From NCBI GenBank assembly GCA_903850885.1, contig CAINMU010000010.1:43218-107217 (forward strand): a DNA stretch of 64,000 nucleotides, given 5' to 3'. Below the pieces are notes generated by a model that was not told the DNA's origin, did not search any database, and saw only the letters and a program-made list of their open reading frames with translations. The translations under genes and the position numbers were made by a program. This DNA comes from an uncultured Opitutia bacterium (GTDB taxonomy: Bacteria; Verrucomicrobiota; Verrucomicrobiia; Opitutales; UBA953). This document shows, piece by piece, positions 43,448-51,615 of this stretch; the stretch's first letter is position 1; every line of letters starts with the position of its first letter.

Positions 43448-43885
43448 CTAGGTAAGGACGACCGTCACCGGGCCGTCGTTGATCAGGGCGACTTTCATAT
43501 CTGCCCCAAAAACACCGGTCGGGATTTTTTGTCCAATAAGCATGGATAGTTCCCGAACGAATTGGTCAAAAAGGGGCTCGGCAACCTCGGGACGAGCGGC
43601 GTCATGGAAGGAAGGCCGGTTGCCTTTCGCAAAACTCGCTAAGAGGGTAAATTGACTGACTGCCAGTACCTCTCCCTGTGCATCCTGCAGCGTCCGGCCC
43701 ATCTTGCCTTGTTCGTCTTCCATCAATCGCACTTTGGAAACCTCAGTGGCCAATCGCTTGACCTCGGCCGTTGTATCCGTGGCCGCGAGACCGATGAGTA
43801 GCAAATAACCTCGTCCGATTTTGGCCACGCATGTTCCGTCCACATCCACCGCAGCTGATAAAACCCTTTGCAAGACGATTACCAT
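43448..43885 (-). CDS. dtd: D-aminoacyl-tRNA deacylase
   Basis: DTD removes D-amino acids (and glycine misacylated on tRNA-Ala) from tRNA. The 145-residue length is normal. The two signatures SQFTLLASFAKGNRPSF (SQxT) and NDGPVTVVL (Gly-cisPro) are intact. The start ATG at 43885 touches the menF stop with no spacer, so the genes are cotranscribed. The combination with metG upstream is a reasonable translation-quality pairing. Confidence 0.95.
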   Translation of the reverse strand: MVIVLQRVLSAAVDVDGTCVAKIGRGYLLLIGLAATDTTAEVKRLATEVSKVRLMEDEQGKMGRTLQDAQGEVLAVSQFTLLASFAKGNRPSFHDAARPEVAEPLFDQFVRELSMLIGQKIPTGVFGADMKVALINDGPVTVVLT

Positions 43886-45229
43886 CTAGATCAAAGCCTC
43901 CAAAATCGTCCGGAGTTTCATTTCTGTCTCCCTAGATTCGGCCTCTGGATCTGAACCTGCAACGATCCCCGCACCGGCAAAGGCCCGGGCTTCCGACCCG
44001 CGAAGACGCGCGCAACGCAGGGCCACAAAAAGCTTACCGGTCATGCCATCGAGATTAACCCAGCCGACAGCACCGGTATACAAGCCGCGATCGTGGGGTT
44101 CAAAACCAGGAATATGAGGCAAAGCAAGTTCGCGCGGTTTACCACCGACCGCTGGGGTCGGATGTAACTCGCCCGCCACTTCGAGAAAACGTCGGTCCGC
44201 TGGCATCCGTCCGACAATCGGAGAACGTAAATGCATGACGTTACCTAACCGTAAAAGTTCTTGATTGCGCGTTGTGGCAGCGACGACGCCCACCATACGA
44301 AGACGTCGGAGGATCGAAGCCGTCACAGCGGTATGCTCACGGATATCTTTATCACTCGAGAGCAAAGCTTCGGCCAAGCTGGCGTCTTCCGAAGCCGATT
44401 CGCCGCGACGCGTGGTTCCCGCCACAGATTCGGTACGCACTTCGCCATCAAAAACCGAAAGGAGTGTCTCTGGAGTCGAACCGATGAGAACCCCGTCAGG
44501 TTCATCGACCAGGAAAGTGTGGCAAGCGGAGTTAGCACGACGTAAACGGTGTAGGGTAGCGTAAGTGCTGAACACTTCATTACGCCGCCAAATAAAGGCC
44601 CTCGAAAGTACGATTTTTTCGAAAGCCCCTTGCTTGATGAGTTCCGTGGCTCGTTGGACTGCAGCTGGAAACCACGTCCCACCGACCTCACTTAAAACGG
44701 TAGGAATAGGCGCCCGGGAGGCCGGAGGGTCAGAACGGTAAGTAAATTTACGAAATTGTTCGGCGCGCCCCATCAAACGCTGAGCGCACCCCGCAGAGGC
44801 AACCTCGGCTAAGGTCACCAAAGTCAGTTCATTTTCCGTGACCACCTGCCATGCGGGTAAGAAAAGTTTGGCATCCATCCCAGCCTTGTCGTCACCGGGG
44901 TAGAAAGGGAAAGTGGCGATGATGCGCGGTGAGCCGCCGACCGAAGAAATCTGCGATTTGATCTTACCAAGCCATTGATCGGCAGCCTGAAAACGCCGGG
45001 AGCCCCGCCCTTGCCACTCGATGACGGGCTTACCCGCGGCGTGGGCGCGTTTACGGGATGGATTTTCGAAATACCCGCGCGGGGCCGGCTCATCGAGTGT
45101 TTCCAAGACCGCCAGCGGATCCAACGGAGCAGTCGCAAAGGTATAGGTAAGCCAACCGGAACCATCGCGAACGGCTTCTGCCTCGGTCAGTAGCTTCCAT
45201 GCTTCATCGGTATCGTGCACGGTGTTCAA
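43886..45229 (-). CDS. menF: Isochorismate synthase
   Basis: The enzyme converts chorismate to isochorismate, the first step to menaquinone (or a catecholate siderophore). The 447-residue protein has a variable N-terminal half and a conserved chorismate-binding half with FEKIVLSRAF, FLVDEPDGVLIGSTPETLL, TESVAGTTRRGES, ELHPTPAVGGKP and GLYTGAVGWVN. The order and spacing match isochorismate synthase (MenF/EntC/DhbC) more than anthranilate synthase or PabB. Without men or ent neighbours the end product is not proven, but menaquinone is the usual quinone in this phylum. Confidence 0.85.
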   Translation of the reverse strand: MNTVHDTDEAWKLLTEAEAVRDGSGWLTYTFATAPLDPLAVLETLDEPAPRGYFENPSRKRAHAAGKPVIEWQGRGSRRFQAADQWLGKIKSQISSVGGSPRIIATFPFYPGDDKAGMDAKLFLPAWQVVTENELTLVTLAEVASAGCAQRLMGRAEQFRKFTYRSDPPASRAPIPTVLSEVGGTWFPAAVQRATELIKQGAFEKIVLSRAFIWRRNEVFSTYATLHRLRRANSACHTFLVDEPDGVLIGSTPETLLSVFDGEVRTESVAGTTRRGESASEDASLAEALLSSDKDIREHTAVTASILRRLRMVGVVAATTRNQELLRLGNVMHLRSPIVGRMPADRRFLEVAGELHPTPAVGGKPRELALPHIPGFEPHDRGLYTGAVGWVNLDGMTGKLFVALRCARLRGSEARAFAGAGIVAGSDPEAESRETEMKLRTILEALI

Positions 45230-45255
45230 GAGTTACGGACCGTTTGATATCCCGA

Positions 45256-46797
45256 TTAAACCGACGCGGGCGCGGCCGGGAGATCGACGGGGGGAAAAAG
45301 AATGCAGGCATCTGCCACCTTGGAGAGCGTGCAAACTTGCGACCACTGTAACTGTCCCGCAAACGACCCAGGGACAGGGCGGCCGATGTTTACCAGCAAC
45401 TTGGCACAAGCGACCGGCATCACGGGTAAAAGAACGGTCGCCACCAAACGAAGACCTTCGGCGACATGCGCCAAACACGAATCCAATCGGGCGCGATCGG
45501 CCGCCTCTGGCGATTTGGCCAACTTCCAGGGGGCTCGTGCTTCGATATAAGCGTTCATGGCACTGATAAAAACCCAGAGGGTCTCCAAGGCGTGGCTGAT
45601 CTGATAATCGTCCAACGCGGTTTGCAGCTTGGCTTCGGTCTCCGTCCACAAAGCGCGCAGCCCTTGTTCCAAAGGTTCGTCGGCCGCGGCGGCCGGTATC
45701 GAACCCGCATAATTACGCCCCACCATATTTAACAAACGATTGACGAGGTTACCCAGATTATTGCCGAGGTCGGCCTTGTAACGATTAACAAAACTTTCGG
45801 CCGAGAAATCTGCATCTTGGCCGACTACCATTTCCCGACAAAGGTAATAGCGGAAAGCATCCGCACCGTGCGTCGAGACGTAGCTTAAGGTGCTACCGGC
45901 ATTGCCGGCGCTCTTGGAGGCTTTCTGATTATTAATCGTCCACCAGCCATGGACGAGCAGCTGGCGCGGGGGCTCGATGCCGAGGGCCTTGAGCATGCAA
46001 GGCCAATAGACCGCGTGGGGCGGCGAAAGGATGTCCTTGCCGATGACATGGACGTCTGCCGGCCAAAGCCCGCGATCAACGACGGCTGAATAATAATTGG
46101 TCAATGCGTCGAACCAGACGTAGGTAACATAATTCTGATCGAACGGTAATTCGATGCCCCAAGTCAGGCGCGTCTTCGGACGAGAAATACAAAGATCGTT
46201 CATCGGCTCCTTCAGGAATTCAAGGACCTGTTTCTGCCGAAAGCGGGGGTTGATGAAATCCGGATGAGCCGCGAGGTGATCCACCAGCCAAGGTTGAAAT
46301 TGCGAAAGTTTAAAATAATAATTCTCTTCGGTCGTCTGCGTGACTTCGCCGTAGATGTCGGGCCAAGATCCATCGGGGTTCCGATCCTTATCGGTTAGAA
46401 ATTGCTCCTGACGGGTAGAATACCAATCCGTCTTCTTGCCCAGATAGATCAGGCCTTGGTCGTGCAGCCGTTGTAAGAAATCTTGAACGATCTTTTTATG
46501 GCGGGGCTCCGTCGTCCGGATATAATCATCATTCGAAATCGCGAGATCGACGAGCATCTGGCGAAATCCTACGGCAATCTCATCGACGAACACCTGGGGC
46601 TCGATATTCCGCTGCTGGGCCGTCTGTTGGACTTTCTGGCCGTGTTCATCCAACCCGGTAAGGAAGTGGACCTGGCAACCTTGCATCCGACGATAACGGG
46701 CAATGACATCGGCCAGAACTTTTTCGTAAGCATGGCCGAGATGGGGAGCACCATTAGCATAATCAATGGCGGTGGTGATATAAAACGAGCGAGGCAT
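45256..46797 (-). CDS. metG: Methionine--tRNA ligase
   Basis: MetG charges both initiator and elongator tRNA-Met. The 513-residue class I synthetase starts RSFYITTAIDYANGAPHLGHAYE, with the HLGH form of HIGH. TGLDEHGQKV and the WFDALTNYYSA segment are typical. The KMSKS loop reads QKASKSAGN, so Met is replaced by Ala. No zinc-knuckle cysteines of the long MetG form were seen. The ATG at 46797 is chosen because family members start at this point; an upstream extension of 22 residues is unlikely. It is the first gene of a four-gene unit. Confidence 0.94.
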   Translation of the reverse strand: MPRSFYITTAIDYANGAPHLGHAYEKVLADVIARYRRMQGCQVHFLTGLDEHGQKVQQTAQQRNIEPQVFVDEIAVGFRQMLVDLAISNDDYIRTTEPRHKKIVQDFLQRLHDQGLIYLGKKTDWYSTRQEQFLTDKDRNPDGSWPDIYGEVTQTTEENYYFKLSQFQPWLVDHLAAHPDFINPRFRQKQVLEFLKEPMNDLCISRPKTRLTWGIELPFDQNYVTYVWFDALTNYYSAVVDRGLWPADVHVIGKDILSPPHAVYWPCMLKALGIEPPRQLLVHGWWTINNQKASKSAGNAGSTLSYVSTHGADAFRYYLCREMVVGQDADFSAESFVNRYKADLGNNLGNLVNRLLNMVGRNYAGSIPAAAADEPLEQGLRALWTETEAKLQTALDDYQISHALETLWVFISAMNAYIEARAPWKLAKSPEAADRARLDSCLAHVAEGLRLVATVLLPVMPVACAKLLVNIGRPVPGSFAGQLQWSQVCTLSKVADACILFPPVDLPAAPASV

Positions 46798-46922
46798 GAA
46801 TACTTGGTCAAGGGATAGCGGGGAGCTTGGGGGGAGGACAACCCCGAAGGCGCAACAAACCATTAAAGGCTTGGTGAACTCACCCGGACCGCCTGATTTT
46901 GCTCAATTACCGCAACGACCGG

Positions 46923-48701
46923 TCAGCCGCTGGCTGGCACGATATGGGGCTGGTAAGCGATTTCTAAGGTGTAGCTCATACCTGCCCGGAGAGCCATCGG
47001 CTTATCGCGCTCTAAAACTTGATAGAAATGGACCTTACCCCAACAGGTGCGGTGGCGAGGATCTTCACTGACAACCTTGGTCTCGGCCCAGGCGGCATGA
47101 AAATCGTCCTTCAAAACTTCGCAACGATGCGATTCTGGCCCCAGCACCCAAGCGTTGCCCGGAGTCATCCGCGAATGCGTCGAAGCAATGGGAAGGACCA
47201 AGCGTAATTCCTCCAAGACAAGGGCGGATTTAGCCGTGAGCGTAAAACGACCAACCATCCGGCCACCCGTAAACTCCCAGTCGACCTTCATGGATGCTAA
47301 ATTAACTGAAAGTTTTTCTTCGCGATCGATGATATCAGGCTGTTCGTAACGGAAATGATAAGTACCGGACTTGGTTCCCATGGCGACTTGGGCGTTCTTA
47401 CCATAATAGGAAGGGGTAAAGATCTTTCCGCCGAAGGTGAATTCCGGAATAAAAGGGGAGGTCACCTGATTGGATGGCCAATCCATCACTCCAGGCATAT
47501 GCGGGAAAGCCAAGGAATCGGAATAACGGTGCGAACCAGCCGCAACCAAAGGAAGCAGGACATGTAAACCTGACGTCGGATCCTGATAAGAGAGCAAGCC
47601 CTGCTCCTTACGTGGCGATTTATCGAAAGAGAAATAACGGCAAACGGGGAGACGTGTTACTGGCTTCACGACATCAAGCGAACCGCCGATCGTCTTAGCC
47701 AAACGGGACCACTGGGAGAGGTACCGGGCGGCATCAAAATTGGCCATCCGGGTCGTATGTCCGGGAATCGTGTCCCGCTCCTGATCGCGAATCACAATCA
47801 AGCCGTGTTCAGCATCAAAGAAAGTCGTGAAGAAATTTGTGTAAAGCCGACGGACTAGGTCGCGGGCCTGCGGCTCCTTATCGACGGCGATCCAACGGTC
47901 ACGGAGCGCCTGCAGCAACAAGGTGGTACAATGCATCTGGCCATAGGCACCGATGCCGCGCCCGAAGCACCAACCCATGCCATCTTCGCGGACGATATCC
48001 ATAATCACCCGGACATACTTTTCGGAGAGGGTACGAAGCTTGGGTAACTTAGCATCACGGACTTGGATGTTCGCGTGAAGCTGCAGCGCTTGACGGATGA
48101 AGATCAGGGCGACGATCCCGTAGAGATCAAAGACGCCGCCAAAATTTTCCGCGTGGGTGGCACGGGAAGCTTCGTCATGAAAACCACCGGTCGAATTCGC
48201 CGTGATGCGTTCGATGAAACGATCGACCAGCGGGCCGGTTTCATCTTTCTTCGTGAGACCAAAAGAGAAGCGGCATACCGCTTTCGCGATATCAAAAGCC
48301 TGAACATGATCAGGGTGGTCGTGAACAATCGCCAGACGCTCCTCAATCGATTTGCGGGTCGATTCGTCCAACTGTTCCCAGACCGGATTACGCTCCCGGG
48401 TCGGCCCGAAAGCCAGCAAGCCAAGGCAAGCGAAAGCCATCCCGTTATCCGAACCCTTGCTCAACCTGACCTGCGCTGTGATGGTCCGGGTGACGATCTC
48501 GACGATATTCTGACGTTCCAAAGTCAGTTCACCCGTGGCGCGATAGTATTCACCGCAGGCCAAGGCGGCATGACCAGGCTCATCGGCGCGAGAAACCTCT
48601 CCGGGGACTGGGATGATGGAGCCATCCGCTGCGATGGAACTGAAGTTGAGTTTTAGGAGTGCCTTTGTTTGGTCCAGACACTGGCTCGCGAAATTCTGCA
48701 T
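46923..48701 (-). CDS. Uncharacterised 592-residue protein, helical toroid plus beta-rich C-terminus
   Basis: The family is not recognised. The first 330 residues are helical with repeated aromatic/Arg-rich helices (GMGWCFGRGIGAYGQMHCTT, FFTTFFDAEHGLIVIRDQERD), as in (alpha/alpha)6 toroids of polysaccharide lyases and glycosidases. Residues 400-590 are strand-rich (FTFGGKIFTPSYYGKNAQV, WEFTGGRMVGRFTLT), like the sandwich domain that follows such toroids. No signal peptide is visible, so it may act inside the cell on imported oligosaccharides. The gene follows the small membrane protein by about 112 bases on the same strand. The carbohydrate role is inference from fold pattern and the nearby deoxy-sugar genes. 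Confidence 0.6.
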   Translation of the reverse strand: MQNFASQCLDQTKALLKLNFSSIAADGSIIPVPGEVSRADEPGHAALACGEYYRATGELTLERQNIVEIVTRTITAQVRLSKGSDNGMAFACLGLLAFGPTRERNPVWEQLDESTRKSIEERLAIVHDHPDHVQAFDIAKAVCRFSFGLTKKDETGPLVDRFIERITANSTGGFHDEASRATHAENFGGVFDLYGIVALIFIRQALQLHANIQVRDAKLPKLRTLSEKYVRVIMDIVREDGMGWCFGRGIGAYGQMHCTTLLLQALRDRWIAVDKEPQARDLVRRLYTNFFTTFFDAEHGLIVIRDQERDTIPGHTTRMANFDAARYLSQWSRLAKTIGGSLDVVKPVTRLPVCRYFSFDKSPRKEQGLLSYQDPTSGLHVLLPLVAAGSHRYSDSLAFPHMPGVMDWPSNQVTSPFIPEFTFGGKIFTPSYYGKNAQVAMGTKSGTYHFRYEQPDIIDREEKLSVNLASMKVDWEFTGGRMVGRFTLTAKSALVLEELRLVLPIASTHSRMTPGNAWVLGPESHRCEVLKDDFHAAWAETKVVSEDPRHRTCWGKVHFYQVLERDKPMALRAGMSYTLEIAYQPHIVPASG

Positions 48702-48813
48702 TGCTTAAGCTCTTGGGATTGCGGGACTCCCTCACACTGTCAATGCATCATCGTAAAAAAGTCGTAAGAAAGCATATTTCTCACCGTTTGACCCCGAGAC
48801 GGCCAACGGAAGA

Positions 48814-49347
48814 CTAAGACTCGAAAATCACCTCGACCGGGCAGATGGCAAGGCGCTTTTGAAGCCCTCGCAGACGATGGAGAGGCCACCAGCGGTAGAG
48901 GAGGAGATCGATGGGCTTCCATAGGCCGACCCAGCCGCAAATCGTCAATCCTTCCCGAATCCATGTATTGAACGCCCAAGTCTCGTTGGGGACTAGGCTG
49001 CGTAAGGCTAAGGTTAAGGCTAAGAAAACGACCCCCATCGCCAAGGCCGTCCGACCCTCCCGGAACAGCTCAAGCAAGTCGCTGCGGGTAACTTTAGCCC
49101 GGTAGCTAAAATAGTGCCGAATTGACTCCTGGATAAGCCCCGTGACGGAAGGATCGAACTTCTGTCTTAACGTGACTTTGATGCGAAGTTGGGCGCCATC
49201 AGCGTGCTCGCGGGCCCAGCCAACGATAAATTCTTCCGCATCGTGGTCGAGATCACGCTCGTGGAACGGCGAAGTATCCAGGGTATTGAAAAGTTGTCCG
49301 ACGTGACCAATGCGGAGCTCGATTAAGCCGGGCGAGAGTAGGGCCAT
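48814..49347 (-). CDS. Uncharacterised 177-residue membrane protein
   Basis: The protein is not recognised. It has a soluble N-terminal part (about 1-95), mixed strands and helices with IQESIRHYFSYRAKVTRSDLLELF, then two hydrophobic helices around residues 100-120 (ALAMGVVFLALTLALRSLV) and 130-150 (ICGWVGLWKPIDLLLY), and a short basic tail. It follows the S9 peptidase stop by 3 bases, so the two are in one operon. It may be a membrane partner of the peptidase or of a product of the upstream cluster, but nothing in the sequence settles this. Confidence 0.7.
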   Translation of the reverse strand: MALLSPGLIELRIGHVGQLFNTLDTSPFHERDLDHDAEEFIVGWAREHADGAQLRIKVTLRQKFDPSVTGLIQESIRHYFSYRAKVTRSDLLELFREGRTALAMGVVFLALTLALRSLVPNETWAFNTWIREGLTICGWVGLWKPIDLLLYRWWPLHRLRGLQKRLAICPVEVIFES

Positions 49348-49350
49348 AAA

Positions 49351-51570
49351 TTAACGAGGTAAGCCTAAGGTATTTATGAAAAATTGCATTCTTTTCTCGC
49401 GCATGGGATCCGTTTCGCCGGCCCCATGATTAGCGCCAGGCACAACCTCCAGCTGAAAAAGATCTTTCTTCCCTGCTGCCAATAAAGCATCACGGAAATC
49501 ATACGTACATGTGACATCCACATTAGTGTCCGATTCCCCGACGGTCAGGAAAAGTTTGCCGGTCAGGCGAGACGCATAGGTGGCGCAAGAATTTTCCGAA
49601 TACCACGGACCAAGCGGGTAGCCCAACCATTGCTCGTTCCACCAAAGCTTATCGATGCGATTATCATAACAGCCGCAATCGGCCGCACCCGCTTTATAGA
49701 AATCTCCGAAAAGGAGCATTGCATGGGCGGTATTCTGTCCGCCTGCGGAGCCACCAAAAATACCTACCCTCGAGATATCCATGTTCTTTTCGACCTGGGC
49801 CGCGGCTTTGATCCATTTGATACGATCAGGAAATCCGCCGTCTTTCAGGTTGCGCCAAATTTGCTGCTGGAACTCTTTGCCGCGATTATAAGTACCGCGA
49901 CCGTCCATCTGCACGACATAGAAGCCGCTCAGAGAAGCCTCATAGAAACTTCGGTTAAAGAGACTGAAGTTGTAGGGCGCGAAAGAGCCGTGGGGACCGG
50001 CGTAGATGCGCTCCAAAACTGGGTATTTCTTCTGCGGATCAAAAGGATAGGGGCGAAGAATGACGCCCCAGATGTCGTATTTTCCTTCGCGGTCTTTAGT
50101 GCGAAAGGGGATTAAGGGTTGCCAACTGGTCTTCGCCAACGGCGCCACCGTAGCAGCCTCAAGTTGGACAATAGCGCGGCCATTCTCTCCGCTTCTTAGG
50201 GTAATAACAGGCGGCTGGTTCACCCGCGAGGCCGTATCGATCAGGTAGCGACGGTTCGGTTCGAATTCAACGGAATGATCCGCGTCGCCCGGCGTCAGGT
50301 CGATGACCTTACTCCCGTTAAACGGAGCCTTACAAAAATGCTGTTGGTAAGGGTTTTCGCTGGGCTGGCGACCTAAGGCGACAAAACCGACTTCCTGGGC
50401 CTTGGTATCGACATACTTGACCTGTTTCATCACCCAATTTCCCGAAGTGACGGCATTGAGGGTCGCTCCCGACCTTAGGTCGACGTGATAAAGATGAAGG
50501 AAGCCGCTGCGTTCGGATGCCCATAACGTGCTATTTTCGTCGAGGTCGTAACGAAAACGACTGCCCGAGGTAAAAACAAACTTGGGATCATGCTCGTTGA
50601 GCAACGTTCGCCATTGCTTCGTCGTCACGTCATATTCGATGACACCATGTCCGGTGAAGCCGCGTTCGGTATACTGCGAACGAAGACGGGTCGAATCTGC
50701 CGTCCAATCCAGTCGGCTATTTTCGTACGATCGCGGCAAGACTTCCAGGGAAGGGCGGGGCGATGCTTCCGCCTTGAAAACGGAAAAGACCAGCGGCGTA
50801 CGCTCCAAAATATCATCGCCCGGGCGAGCGTAGGGAACGTTTTTTTTGCTTTTGGTGAGCGAATTGACCACGTTATACATTCGCGGGGAAGCCACCTGTT
50901 CGCGCCAAAGAGCGAAGTGGGTGCTGTCAGGCGACCATGAAACTGGCCCGACATAGCGATGGGTAGCCTGACCATCGGAGGTCATCACGAGGACATTACT
51001 CGGATGAGCCACCTCGGTTAAAAGAACATTACCCTCCCAGAAAGAAACTTTCCATTTTTCATCCGGGGAAATTTCGGAAAGCTTACCGGAGTTAGCATAA
51101 TTATCCGCAAGAGAAGAACGGCTGCGATTGGAATTCGCATTAGCTCGGGCGGACGCCGTGGCCAAGACTTTGCTTGGAGTAACCCGCCCATCCAACTCAA
51201 CGGTCCAAGACTGTTTTTCCCCGACAAGAATGATTCGGCCATCATCCAACGGCTCGATATACCTGAATGGTAGGTTTCGAGGAGAGACCCTTTGGTTCAA
51301 TACGAGCGAAAGTTGATCAACTAATTTGACCTGATCATACGCCGGGCGCACCTGGCCTTTGCCGCAATCGACGAGCTTCCATGTCATACGGCCCTCAGCA
51401 TCCGCAACGGCATAGACCATTCTTTGTCCGTTCGCGGACCATTTAACGTTCTGGAGTCGAACGATGGGGGCCAGCCTTCCCCAGGTATCCATTTGTTTTG
51501 ACCAATCGCTGACCAAAGTTGTCTGACCGAAGACCAGAAGCGGAGAGAGCAACAGGAAACGAAGCAGCAT
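49351..51570 (-). CDS. Secreted S9 family prolyl oligopeptidase / DPP IV-like peptidase
   Basis: A 739-residue serine peptidase with a signal peptide (MLLRFLLLSPLLVFG, then QTT). The N-terminal half is a beta-propeller with repeated WS/WT blades (ARSVSWSPDSTHFALWRE type). The alpha/beta-hydrolase domain carries the nucleophile Ser608 in GIFGGSAGGQ, the acid in GESDTNVD and the His in VPGANHGAGE. The family releases dipeptides from N-termini or acts as an oligopeptidase in the periplasm or at the cell surface. It is on the same strand as the lut and sugar genes, 45 bases after the heme protein. The ATG at 51570 precedes the signal peptide; a TTG at 51588 would add six residues. Confidence 0.9.
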   Translation of the reverse strand: MLLRFLLLSPLLVFGQTTLVSDWSKQMDTWGRLAPIVRLQNVKWSANGQRMVYAVADAEGRMTWKLVDCGKGQVRPAYDQVKLVDQLSLVLNQRVSPRNLPFRYIEPLDDGRIILVGEKQSWTVELDGRVTPSKVLATASARANANSNRSRSSLADNYANSGKLSEISPDEKWKVSFWEGNVLLTEVAHPSNVLVMTSDGQATHRYVGPVSWSPDSTHFALWREQVASPRMYNVVNSLTKSKKNVPYARPGDDILERTPLVFSVFKAEASPRPSLEVLPRSYENSRLDWTADSTRLRSQYTERGFTGHGVIEYDVTTKQWRTLLNEHDPKFVFTSGSRFRYDLDENSTLWASERSGFLHLYHVDLRSGATLNAVTSGNWVMKQVKYVDTKAQEVGFVALGRQPSENPYQQHFCKAPFNGSKVIDLTPGDADHSVEFEPNRRYLIDTASRVNQPPVITLRSGENGRAIVQLEAATVAPLAKTSWQPLIPFRTKDREGKYDIWGVILRPYPFDPQKKYPVLERIYAGPHGSFAPYNFSLFNRSFYEASLSGFYVVQMDGRGTYNRGKEFQQQIWRNLKDGGFPDRIKWIKAAAQVEKNMDISRVGIFGGSAGGQNTAHAMLLFGDFYKAGAADCGCYDNRIDKLWWNEQWLGYPLGPWYSENSCATYASRLTGKLFLTVGESDTNVDVTCTYDFRDALLAAGKKDLFQLEVVPGANHGAGETDPMREKRMQFFINTLGLPR

Positions 51571-51615
51571 GCATGCATTCCAAGCCAATGACTGGAAGAC
51601 TCAACCCCACATTGG

